A DNA stretch of 64,000 bases from Exobasidium rhododendri (lineage: Eukaryota > Basidiomycota > Exobasidiomycetes > Exobasidiales > Exobasidiaceae): positions 4,525,001 through 4,589,000 of the forward strand of contig CP110632.1 in assembly GCA_026210745.1 (NCBI GenBank), given 5' to 3'. A model generated the notes under the pieces. That model searched no databases and had not been told where the DNA came from. It saw only the letters and a list, made by a program, of their open reading frames with translations. This document shows, in pieces, positions 34,979 through 44,700 of the stretch. Numbering within the stretch: position 1 is the first letter of the stretch; each line of letters starts with the position of its first letter. The position numbers and the translations under genes were made by a program.

Positions 34979-36544
34979 ATGAATGTGACAAGATTCCTTG
35001 TTGGCCCACCCGACGGCCCAATCGACGTCAAGACAAACGTCGATGGACTCAATGAAGAGGAGAAGTGTCAGCGCTTGGCAGTGTATCGCAAATACATAAA
35101 TCCGAACGGAAGAATCATGACAGCAGGAGGGATGATTCTTCTCTTCGACCTACGATTCGGACATGATGGAGAAGAAGAGGCCAACAAGAACGCAGACTGG
35201 AAGTGGATGAAGAAGGTAAGTTCGTTGCAAAAGTCGAGTCTCAGTCACACCCTATCAAAGGACAGCTCATACTCATGCTTCAAAACAAAGGACGGGACAA
35301 TGCTCTCCGTCGCAAAAGCGGCGTGCTATTCTTGCAAGGTGATCAATACTTTGCGACCCAGGGACAGCGCACCGGTAAGCTGTTTAGTCCAGGTATCCCT
35401 TGAGACGAACGCGAGACTCCGCTTCAGCTGTTGTGCATTGTGCTGGGCTCTTGGCCATGATCAACGGTGGTCTCGTAGAATGGACGTCGGAGCATGCTCC
35501 TCTGATTCCGATAAGATTGTGTCTCCAAAAAAGAGATTGCCTTTTCGCCAAAATAGACTGTTTTCCGAAGAAGAAGGAGAAATTTTGGAGCCACCTATCA
35601 CGACGCTACATAAATCTTGCAGCAACATTTGTCTACCTCAAATTCGAGACAAAGAAGTGCAGCATGAAGTAGTGGAAGATGAGATGAAGGAACGATACCT
35701 ATTCACCAGTGAAGATGAAGGGTCTTCCTCGCTCTCCTCGCTTTCAGAAGTGAGCACCTCGGTCACGGAAGAACGACTCGAAGATGAGCATCTGCAAGGC
35801 GCAGCAGGAGAGGCCACAGGGGGAGCCCTTGCCCAAGCCAGCGATGCAGATATCTGTGAAAGCAAGATTGAGGAAGAGGAAACCAATGAAGATATAGTAA
35901 GGGGAGGTCACCTCCAAGACAGCGAGATAGACAGGTGTGAACGGAGACATGACGAGGACGCTACCAAAAAAGACTTAAAGGAGAGACTCGATGCGAAGGA
36001 CGAAGAAGTTAGGCAGCTCAGATCGAGAATGGCAGCACTGGAAGAGAAGCTCGCTGAAATGCAAGCCAGTCGGATCGCTCGAGAAGGGGAGGAGATTGCT
36101 CTGAAGCATAAGGGCGACCTCCACTGGTTACGAATTGGGCAATTAGAATCGCAGAGTGACCGGCTAAAGGAGAGAGTCGATACGCTGGACACGGATCTTG
36201 TTAAGGGACGGCTCTCTATCCAACGTGAGGTTGAGGGGTTGAGAGACGACCTGGAAGAGACCATGGATGAAAATGAGTCGGTGAAAGCAAGGTTTTGTCA
36301 ACAAAAGGCGAGCACGGAAGCAAGATTTAAGGAGATGGAGGAGGTACTGAGTGGTCTACAGACGATCAAAGAGGGTCTTTCATCAGCCAGAGAGCAGAGC
36401 AGCTTGGATCACATGAAATTGTCGGTAGAGGAAGCTGGACAGGAAGCGAAGAAGCGAAAGAGGGAATTTGAGGAGCAGCGCAGTTCCTACCGAGCCATGT
36501 TGCAAAAGGAAATGCAAGACATAGAGTCCGTTGGAGATGTCTGA
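34979..36544 (+). CDS. Unrecognised protein with PPDGP motif, paired CxxC motifs and C-terminal coiled coil (family member 2)
   Basis: Function unknown. I model 496 aa from exons 34979-35215 and 35291-36544. The 75-nt intron is a multiple of three and has no stop, so the frame stays open through it; I treat it as an intron because removing it joins KWMKK to DGTML and restores alignment with family member 1 (NKWKKDG). The N-terminal block has GPPDGPIDV and TAGGMILLFDLR. The cysteine block has CYSC, TLRPRDSAPVSCL and CCALCWALG, a possible zinc site. A Ser/Glu-rich acidic linker follows. From about residue 310 to the end is heptad-rich coiled coil (LRSRMAALEEKLAEMQ, LESQSDRLKERVDTLD). The last 50 residues (HMKLSVEEAGQEAKKRKREF...MLQKEMQDIESV) match the end of the next gene. 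This looks like a tandem pair with the gene at 36859. Confidence 0.72.
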   Translation: MNVTRFLVGPPDGPIDVKTNVDGLNEEEKCQRLAVYRKYINPNGRIMTAGGMILLFDLRFGHDGEEEANKNADWKWMKKVSSLQKSSLSHTLSKDSSYSCFKTKDGTMLSVAKAACYSCKVINTLRPRDSAPVSCLVQVSLETNARLRFSCCALCWALGHDQRWSRRMDVGACSSDSDKIVSPKKRLPFRQNRLFSEEEGEILEPPITTLHKSCSNICLPQIRDKEVQHEVVEDEMKERYLFTSEDEGSSSLSSLSEVSTSVTEERLEDEHLQGAAGEATGGALAQASDADICESKIEEEETNEDIVRGGHLQDSEIDRCERRHDEDATKKDLKERLDAKDEEVRQLRSRMAALEEKLAEMQASRIAREGEEIALKHKGDLHWLRIGQLESQSDRLKERVDTLDTDLVKGRLSIQREVEGLRDDLEETMDENESVKARFCQQKASTEARFKEMEEVLSGLQTIKEGLSSAREQSSLDHMKLSVEEAGQEAKKRKREFEEQRSSYRAMLQKEMQDIESVGDV

Positions 36545-36858
36545 GAAGGCTAGAAACACAAATCATGCGCAGCCACCGAGTATCGAATACGATCCGTTCT
36601 ACCCGAGAGGATAGGCTTCCTTTGCAAGAAGTGTAGTGGAGTAATGGACATTCTTCCTTCTGATAGCACTGTTCCAGCAGCGTGGGTGAAGATCTCTAAT
36701 TTCTGGTATCTACAAGTGCCACACTCGACAGACCGTTGACGTGTGATGGCCTCACTTTTACTTCCGGTCCCTATCATTCACCCAAATTTGCCTCCGTCGA
36801 ATCTTCCTTTCCGTTCCAACCACTGAGAACGACTTTCACTCCTCGGCAGGCAGACAAG
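36545..36858. other. Spacer between the two tandem coiled-coil genes
   Basis: It contains the 3' region of the upstream gene and the promoter of the downstream one. The reading frame of the downstream gene stays open back to about 36736 but has no upstream ATG. A short plus-strand frame encodes a CKKC motif, but no clear remnant of the PPDGP/CxxC block can be aligned here. Confidence 0.4.
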
Positions 36859-37926
36859 ATGACCAAAGAAGCAACTCAAGAGCGACACGAAAAGGTGAAA
36901 GCTGCTGCTCAGTATCCATCTACATCCATGATATCGAGCGAGTGGATCACACTTTGTGATACACGGCTTTGTCAACTCAAGGAGACAAGCAAGACCCACG
37001 AGCAGATCCTACAGTCATTAGAGGAGAAGTGTATACGTACTCACGAGAAAGTCATTGCTGTGGAGAGGAAGGAGGACACTTCCGTGCTACGTGAGGCCAT
37101 CTCTTTACTCGAAGGCGATCGAGACGCTCTTAATGATAAGGTCACAGAGTTGGAGAAGAGGTGCGACGAAAGCGATAAGATCCAAGCGAATGGGGAATGG
37201 ACGGAGCAAAGAGAAAGACTCGCAAAGCAGGTATCAGACTTGGGCAACACTGCTATTGCGCAGAAGGCTGATCTTGAGAAGTTGACAGCTCGATGCAGAC
37301 TGCTGGGTTTGGTGAAAAAGTCGTATAGAACAGCACAGGACAATGCAGAAAGCCCCTCCACTACTACTACTACTACTACTCCGTCGTGTGTAGAGCAGGA
37401 AGAGAATGCTTTCCTTGGTGACAAGATTTGTGCTTTGAGAGGAAGCGTGACAATTCTGGAGGACCAAATGAAGATCTTGCAGGAAAAGGACAGCTCGTAT
37501 CAGTCGCTTCTCTACGGCATGGAAGAGAAGACTGACCGAGCGAGACACAGAATGGACGAGATCGCAGACTCGGTCAATTATCGAGCTCAGCTTGCAGCGT
37601 CCGTGGAAAGGGAGGTAGTGAAAGCCAGATCCGAGATCGACGAGTTGCATTGCCACTTTCGACAATTCCAAATAGACACAGCTACGAGATTCAAAGTGCT
37701 AGGCGAACAGATCATGAGCGTGCAGCAGCAAGACGTAAGGAGTGACAGTGTGATGGACGAAGGCAGTTGTGACGGCACGAGCAGCTTGCATCGGATGAAG
37801 ATTTCCCTCACGGAGGCGCAAAGAGAAGTAAAAAGAAGAAAGAGAGAGTATGAAGAGAAAAGAGTCAACTACATCACGATGCTGCAACAGGAAGTGCAAG
37901 AGGCGGAGTCTGTCATGGAGATCTGA
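36859..37926 (+). CDS. Coiled-coil protein sharing its C-terminus with the upstream gene (family member 3, N-terminally reduced)
   Basis: Function unknown; 355 aa, single exon, start at the first ATG of the frame (MTKEATQERHEKVKAAAQ). Nearly the whole length is predicted coiled coil by its heptad pattern and charge (LEEKCIRTHEKVIAVERKED, LNDKVTELEKRCDESDKIQ). A seven-residue Thr run, coded by ACT repeats at about 37360-37380, interrupts it. The final segment, SLHRMKISLTEAQREVKRRK then REYEEKRVNYITMLQQEVQE and AESVMEI, matches the upstream protein's C-terminus position for position. Upstream of that, DTATRFKVLGEQIMSVQ pairs with STEARFKEMEEVLSGLQ. The PPDGP and CxxC blocks are absent. It is best explained as a diverged tandem duplicate that lost, or never received, the N-terminal half. 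Confidence 0.7.
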   Translation: MTKEATQERHEKVKAAAQYPSTSMISSEWITLCDTRLCQLKETSKTHEQILQSLEEKCIRTHEKVIAVERKEDTSVLREAISLLEGDRDALNDKVTELEKRCDESDKIQANGEWTEQRERLAKQVSDLGNTAIAQKADLEKLTARCRLLGLVKKSYRTAQDNAESPSTTTTTTTPSCVEQEENAFLGDKICALRGSVTILEDQMKILQEKDSSYQSLLYGMEEKTDRARHRMDEIADSVNYRAQLAASVEREVVKARSEIDELHCHFRQFQIDTATRFKVLGEQIMSVQQQDVRSDSVMDEGSCDGTSSLHRMKISLTEAQREVKRRKREYEEKRVNYITMLQQEVQEAESVMEI

Positions 37927-37944
37927 GGGCTCGTGGCTCTTGTC

Positions 37945-37945
<1 letters not shown>

Positions 37946-37978
<33 letters not shown>

Positions 37979-37981
37979 TGT
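37946..37981. repeat. (GT)n microsatellite
   Basis: An imperfect GT dinucleotide run of about 36 bp with one TATG interruption. It lies in the 100-bp spacer between two convergent genes, the coiled-coil gene ending at 37926 and CDC37 ending at 38026. Confidence 0.9.
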
Positions 37982-38025
37982 AGGTTATCTATTCACTGGT
38001 CTGCTTCGGTGCCTTACACGCACGT

Positions 38026-39746
38026 CTACATGGCTACTTTTCCCGTTTCATCTCTGATTCCGCCAGACTGAAAGTTCAGGATGCCGGCGGCGTCCAATTG
38101 ACCGACGACCTCCTCTGCCTCTTCAACTGGCATGTTGCCTAGAATCTTATTCACCCGCTCAAGGCTCTTTGATTCGAGTGCTTTCTTGAAGTCGTCACTG
38201 AAGCTTTGGTAGATGTCCCACCTGTTTTGTAGAATTTCCCTCACTTTCTCCACGTCCATCGTTGTGGCCAATTCGCCATCCAATTCAATCTCTGCCGGTG
38301 GCGGTCCTTCGGGCACTTCGAAGGAAATGACGGTGTCTGGATCTTCGGCAACGAGCTGAATCTGTTCTTCTCCTCCTTCCTCTGCTCTTGGTTCGGCCTG
38401 CAGTGCGACCGATCGTTCGCTGATGCGGACATATGTGCTCAGGACATCGTTGAAGAAGACGACTGCTGCTCTTCCCTGTGTCGTAGTCATTCTAGAAGAT
38501 GCGTGTCGGTGATAAAATTTAATTAGCATCCACGCTTTCTACTCTGATCTCCTTCGACTATGCATTCTTTCAACATACCTTTTAAAGAATAAGTTGACTC
38601 CATCCTTGCCCAACTTGTTACAGTACTGCACCAAGAGAGCCTTCTCTACACATCGCCTTGACAGGCGTCCGTCTCCTTTCATCTGAGCTTGGAATGCTTC
38701 TACCAAGAGAGCGTCAGTCGTGTTGGTGTCTTCACGCAGGAGCTCTTTATGGGAAGAGAGGTACTTGAGAGCTGCATCGAAAGGTTCAGGCCTGACATCT
38801 CGATTCGGGTTGAAATTGCTTGGCAGACCAGATGCCGTCAATGCAAGATTCGGCAGGCAAGTAGGCAACTTTGCGAATGCTTGCATGGACGGTGTGAGCG
38901 AGGGCATCTCCTCGTCGTCGTCATCGTCTTCTGCATCCGAGTCGGGAGTGAGGCTTGATTTGCTGCTAGAGGATGCCGAATTTAGTGTCTCAATGGACGT
39001 CTCTTTCTTCTTGCCCTTTGTATTGGCGGGCTTGGAAGTCGGCGCTGGCTCCTCTTCTTTTGTGATGTGCTGTAATGAACCACAAGCTTAAGTAAAGGGG
39101 AAAAACACTACCTTCCGAACAGCATCCCGACTCACCCCTGAGCTCCACCCTTCTTTGATACCGTCGCTTGTGATCTTCTTCTTGTTCTCTGCCTCGATGG
39201 AGATTATACCATCCTCCACGGCCTTTTGCCGCTCTGCCAATTTAACCTTGTGATCTTTCAAGAGCTCGCTCAAACCAGAGTCGAGCTCACTTCCTTGCTT
39301 TCCCTTTACAGATGCATCTTCGTTGATCTGCAACAGCAATGACAAGATCATGTCATCCGGAGTGGGTCCTTCGGGGCCGTCTTTGCTACCCCTTTCCTCC
39401 CTCCCTGCTGTAAGCCTCGAAACTTCTCGAGAAAAGTAGCTGTGACCCTCCTTTTCTGTCTCTTGATAGATCTGCAGGAGAGGTGATGAGGTTTCGAGTC
39501 CCGCAGTCGCTACAGCAATACAAAAATACCACCCACCTTGTCGAGCATGGGCATCAGTATCAGATTAATCGCCCTTTCTCTGTTCAGGCCGTCCAATTCT
39601 GCCTTTCGCTCTTCTCTCTTTTGGTGTATGTCCTGCTGCTTCCATCGAATGAATGACTTCTTGTCGACGTTGGGATGTACCTCGATATCACTATCGTCTG
39701 ACAGTTCCAAGGCATCCCACTTGCTGTAATTGAGTTTGCCGACCAT
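38026..39746 (-). CDS. CDC37: Hsp90 co-chaperone Cdc37
   Basis: Kinase-specific Hsp90 co-chaperone that loads client kinases in the cytosol. The protein is 500 aa from exons 39537-39746, 39136-39471, 38579-39069 and 38026-38491. The N-terminal signature is nearly invariant: LNYSKWDALELSDDSDIEVH followed by PNVDKKSFIRWKQQDIHQKR. The SDDSD serine (S in ELSDDSDIEV) is the conserved CK2 site needed for kinase binding. The middle has DEEMPSLTPSMQAFAKLP, a charged Hsp90-binding module (DALLVEAFQAQMKGD) and GVNLFFKRM across the last splice (phase 2). The C-terminal domain follows (DIYQSFSDDFKKALESKSL, MPVEEAEEVVGQLDAAGILN). The first intron donor is GTGGGT, slightly unusual, and the last GTATGT. It is divergent from MRPL16, with 286 bp between the start codons. 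Confidence 0.95.
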
Positions 39747-40032
39747 GGCCGTATGTAGACGATCTGATGGGCAGAAGGTCGAATAAGAAGGAAATGGGAA
39801 GTGTTTAACCGATGTCGGGCTGTTGTTCTGGGCGTTCGTCTGTGCTTCAAGAACGCCTCTGACTGCAGCTCACAGGTGAAGGTCCAAGCGCGTAGGCAGC
39901 TGATTATGTAATCACCCTGAAGAAACGTGAATCGAGACGGGTACACAACTTCGCAGTCTGACGGAATTCCCTGTCCACCACATTCTGACATTACCCTAAG
40001 AGATCCTACAAAGACGCTCACACACTCGACAG
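39747..40032. promoter_or_regulatory. Short bidirectional promoter between CDC37 and MRPL16
   Basis: Only 286 bp separates the two divergent start codons, so both core promoters and both leaders must share this space. No clear TATA box is seen. The two genes serve protein folding and mitochondrial translation, so co-regulation is possible but not shown by the sequence. Confidence 0.55.
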
Positions 40033-40853
40033 ATGCTACCGTCATTCCTTTCGAGCTTCTCGAGGCTGTCAACTAGGCAGGTAGGACCCTGCAATGCAGT
40101 CTCTTCCCTCACAACACGCCTTGGCCATGTCCGGCATGCAGCACAATTAGCACCTCGACGAACAAAGTACAAGAAAGCGCACAAGGGCAGAGTTCCCGTT
40201 CCATCCGGTGGCTCACTAAAAGGCACAACTCTGAATGAGGGAGAATACGGTATCAGACTATTAGGTCCGGCAAGACTTTCAGCTAAACAATTGGAGTCTG
40301 CACAAACGGCTCTGAAGAGGAAGTTGAAGATCATCAAAGGGGCCCAGGTCTTCATGAGGGTGTTTCCAGATATCCCGGTTTGCGTCAAGGGAAACGAGAC
40401 GAGAATGGGGAAGGGTAAAGGGAGCTTTGAATTTTGGGCTTGTCGGTGCGTCAAGGATCGTGACGGTATAAGAGACGAGATTACGTACTGAATCATGCTG
40501 TCTTTCTCATACAGTGCGCCGATCGGCAGAGTCATCTTTGAGATAGGGGGTCCAGTGGAGATCCGATCAGAAGTGGCCAAGGAGGGTGAATGTCATTCTG
40601 CTGTCTTTGTTCTGATGTTCCCTCGCTGACCATAGCCTTCCACCTTCAAGCTCTGCGACTTGCGTCTGCTAAGCTGCCCGTGCCGACTGAATTCATCACA
40701 AGACAATCGGCTCCTCGACTTGGCAATCTCGTCGAAACATCGATACCGCCCAGATCTGCAGTAGGCGCTGGCGGTGCAGGTGTACGGCTCTCGGAGACTG
40801 CATCGTCATCGGCGAATCCAGTCAGCGCCAGTGGGCCTGTTCCCAGTGCATAG
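40033..40853 (+). CDS. MRPL16: Mitochondrial large-subunit ribosomal protein uL16m (L16)
   Basis: Component of the mitochondrial 54S ribosomal subunit near the peptidyl transferase and tRNA sites. The protein is 233 aa from exons 40033-40445, 40515-40585 and 40636-40853. The first 35 residues are basic and Ser/Thr-rich without acidic residues, a mitochondrial targeting signal. Conserved L16 blocks follow: [68 protein letters not shown] joined to [15 protein letters not shown], then [16 protein letters not shown]. Donors are GTGCGT and GTGAAT, weaker than the usual GTGAGT, but both joins restore the L16 sequence exactly. The C-terminal 45 residues are Ala/Ser/Gly-rich and extend beyond the bacterial-type core. 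Confidence 0.94.
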
Positions 40854-41766
40854 ATCGAATCTCGTCTGCAGTGTACTCGAGCTTCAATGTACCATATCAT
40901 TCACTACATGAGATGACGTCTACTTATCTGTCTATCTACAACATTTACAGATAGAGTGGTTCTTTCCTCCAAATTGGGTCCGTGAGGGGGTGTGCCTGCC
41001 GTGCCTTCAGATGATCAGGAAGCATGGTGCGTTGGTTTGCTCTAACAAAGCTGAAACACCTTGCCTTGTGCTTCTTAATCGCTTTTTGTGCGTCTGCGAT
41101 TTGCATCTCCTGGCAAAAGTACATTTCTCTCTGCTTCTGCTATCCTTCGTCCTCTCCTTGCAACTGACAGACTCTGCGTCTTCTATCCTCCTTCAGCTTT
41201 GTCATCTCTCCGATGTCGAGCCGACAAATGAGCGTTGATGTCAAGCTTCAGCTTTTGATGCCGTCGTCAGCTTCAGTACTACTTGCTGCATTGCCATGAC
41301 ATCTGCTTCCAGGCCGGAAACCGTGTCGCTCGCCTCCTGTTGCAAACTAGCAATTTGCTCCGACGAAGCATTCTTCATAGTTGTAAGGGCCTACAAGGCT
41401 TCCTTCACGCTTTTCTTCATCTCCTCACCGTCAGCCGTCAATCTATTCTTGTCTTGGATGCGTATGCCCATCTTATTCTAAAGTCTGTTCGAAAGCCGTC
41501 GCTAGGGCCTTTTACCGGCAGCAATATTCTGTGACAGCCTCCATCTTCACAGATCATTCATCGAGACACGCCCGATGATTGGCGATCGATCGCAACAGCA
41601 CTTAACACGATATCACATTTATAGACAGAGGGAAGAGAAAAAAGAGAAAGGAGAAAAAGGTTACATGGGGCAAACAGAGACAAAAGGAGAACGAGAGAGG
41701 TTCAAACGGAGTGTATGTTCCCCAGGAGTGAGTTGGAATTGTTTCAAAATTTTACTGGGGCCACCT
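40854..41766. other. Convergent 3' region between MRPL16 and GLT1
   Basis: About 900 bp between convergent stop codons, long for this compact region. It contains the possible coiled-coil pseudogene at 41241-41471 and an A/G-rich tract at about 41620-41700 on the plus strand. No intact gene is supported. Confidence 0.5.
41241..41471 (-). pseudogene. Possible decayed coiled-coil gene fragment
   Basis: A 77-codon minus-strand frame runs from an ATG at 41471 to a TGA at 41241 with one in-frame TAG at 41391-41393 (codon 27). The translation on both sides is coiled-coil-like: RLTADGEEMKKSVKEAL before the stop, and ASSEQIASLQQEASDTVSGL followed by EADVMAMQQVV after it. The composition resembles the coiled-coil genes at 34979-37926, but no residue-level match is convincing. 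It could be chance or the end of a gene with an unseen intron structure. I report it only as a candidate. Confidence 0.3.
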
Positions 41767-44700
41767 TCAAGCGGAGGCGACTGCGACGGCCTTGCTTGCG
41801 TGTTTGTTTCCCCACTTGTTCATGTTGAACGATCGCTTGGCAATTCCACCGGCCCAGGGCAATCGAGTCACACCCATCAGCTCGATATCGATACTGGCGG
41901 CACAAGCTCTACCCTCTTGAATACCCCAAACGATGAGTGATTGACCTCTTCTGCAATCACCACACGCCCAGACCTTGTCCATGTTCGTCTTGTAGGGCAG
42001 CTTTCCATCCTTGTCGTCCGCCTTGATGTTACCACGACCGTCCTGTTCAAGGTTCATCGAAGCAAAGGCAGCTTTTTCGGGACTCAAGAATCCTAGCGAC
42101 AAGAAGACCAAGTCACACTCCCATCGCTTCTCACTGCCATGCACCTTGTTCATCTGCCATCGACCAGAAGCGTCCTTCTCCCACTTGACCATCTGAGTAT
42201 TGAGAGCGACCAATTTGCCCTCTTCATTCTTCTCAAACGACGTCGTGGTGATCTCGTACGTTCTAGGGTCACTGCCAAACTTCTCCGCGGCTTCATTGTG
42301 TCCGTAGTCGGTACGTTGAATTCGTGGCCAGGTGGGCCAAGGGTTGTCTCTTGATCTTGCCTTGGGTGGTTGGGGCAACAGCTCAAAGTTATCGATCGAC
42401 GTGGCACCGTGTCGGATCGACGTTCCAATGCAGTCGTTTCCCGTGTCACCACCTCCAATGACAATGACTTTCTTGCCCTTTGCGCTGATGAAGCGACCGT
42501 CTTCCAATTCTGAATCAAGCAGACTCTTTGTATTCATCGAGAGGAAGTCCATGGCAAAGTGGACACCATCGGCCTCTCTTCCTGGGATGTTCAAGTCACG
42601 AGGAACAGTAGAACCGGTGGCAAACACCACGGCATCATACTGACTTCGCAGCTCATCGGCACTGATGTCCTTGCCGACGTTGACGCCGCAGAGGAACTCG
42701 ATACCTTCCTTGGCCATGAGATCCAGTCTTCGCTTCACGACGGCTTTATCGAGCTTCATGTTGGGGATTCCGTACTCGAGAAGCCCACCAGCTCGATCGG
42801 ATCGCTCAAAGATGGTGACGGAGTGACCAGCGCGGTTCAGCTGATCAGCGCAGGATAGACCGGCAGGACCGGAACCAATAATGGCCACAGTCTTACCAGT
42901 TCGGGTCTGAGGAGGATTCGGTACCATCCAGCCCATCTCCCACGCCTTGTCGATGATGGCAGCTTCGACGCTCTTGATTCCAACAGGCTGCTCGTTGATG
43001 CCCAGCACACAGGCACCTTCACAAGGAGCGGGACAGACTCGCCCTGTGAATTCGGGGAAATTGTTCGTCTTCATGAGCGAGTAAAAGGCTTCCTTCCACT
43101 GGTTCTTGAAGACGAGGTTGTTGAACTGAGGAATGACGTTGCTGATCGGACATCCAGTATTCGTCTGACAGAACGGCACACCACAGTCCATGCATCGGGC
43201 AGTCTGGTACTTGAGCTCGCTGTCAGAGAGACGCGAAGAGAGCTCGCCCCAGTCCTTGATTCGCTTGGTGGGCGTACGGTAGTGTTCACCGAGTCGCTTG
43301 TACTTCATGAAGCCACGAGTCTTGTCCAATTTCGACAGTCGAGCCTTGGTCGTCTCGTCGTCCACCATGGAGTCTTCCACGTCCACGACCGTAGGCTCAT
43401 GCTTGACGGCGGCAGCAATGTCCGACTCCTTGTCCTCTGTGACAGAGACGTCCACCTGACTGGCGTGCCTGGAGAGAGTTCCGAGCAGATCAACATGACT
43501 CGATCGCTTCTTCTCGGCAGCAGCTTTGGCAGCCTCCTCTTCCAGTACCCGCTTGTAGTCCTTTGGCATGACTCGCACAAATCGAGGCAGCAAATGATGG
43601 AACTCGTGAATAACGTGATCAGCAATCGTCGATCCAGTGTAGTGACGGTGATTTTCAATCAAGTTCCTCAGCTCGGCAATATCGTGGGCATCCTTGACGG
43701 GTCCCAACTCGACCATCTCGGCGTTGCATCGCTTGTAGAAGTCTCGATTCATGTCCAAGACGTATGCGATTCCTCCACTCATACCGGCAGCAAAGTTTCG
43801 ACCAGTGGCGCCCAATACGACGACTCTTCCTCCCGTCATGTACTCGCAACCGTGATCACCCACACCTTCGACTACAGCGTGAGCTCCGGAATTACGCACA
43901 GCAAATCGCTCTGCTGCAATTCCTCGGAAGTAGGCATTACCCGACGTAGCGCCGTACAAGCACACGTTGCCGACAATGATGTTTTCTTCTGCCTTGAAAG
44001 CGCTGTTCTTGGGAGGATAGACGATCAATCGGCCACCGCTCATTCCCTTTCCAACATAGTCATTAGCGTCACCTTCCAGCTCAAAGGTGATACCGGGAGC
44101 GAGGAAGGCACCACACGACTGACCAGCGGAACCTTTTGCGTTGATGTGGATGGTGTCGCGAGGGAGACCTTCTTCACCGTACAATTTGGAAACACGGTAC
44201 GACAGAGTCGCACAAAGAGCTCGGTCCGTGTTGACAACCTCGCACTCGATCTGGACGGGCAGTCCCTGCGTAAGGGCCACCTCTGACTCTTCGATGAACT
44301 TGTTGTCCAGTCGGACATACAATTTGTGGTCCTGTTGTCGGACCTTGTATGTTGCTGCACCGGGGCGCATCTCGTGAGCTGGCTTCAGTATTCGCGACAA
44401 ATCCAGCTTGGCCGTCTTGGCAGTTCGAAGCGACTCGTCCACCTTGAGCAGCTCACTTCGACCGACCATCTCGTTGATTGATCGGAGTCCAAGCTTTGCC
44501 ATGATTCCTCGCAATTCCTCTGCAATCATGTAGAAGAAATTGATCACGTATTCAGGCATTCCGGCAAACTTTTCACGGAGAGAAGCGTCTTGCGTGGCAA
44601 TTCCGACTGGGCAGGTGTTCAAGTGACAATTACGAGCGATAAGTCTGTTCTCGAGCTGGAAAAGTCCACCACTGACTTCGATTCCACGGTAGATTCCTTG

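Noticed and set aside
35391-35427. Possible second intron in the CxxC gene at 34979 (GTATCC to CAG)
   Set aside because: At about 37 nt it is too short, and removing it would delete sequence that has a counterpart in the relative at 12 kb.
36545-36735. CKKC-containing plus-strand frame and a CGTC-containing minus-strand frame in the tandem spacer
   Set aside because: Neither aligns with the family's PPDGP or CxxC blocks; a short CxxC occurs easily by chance.
43282-44286. 334-codon plus-strand frame opposite GLT1
   Set aside because: Antisense to a strongly conserved coding region with no domain of its own.
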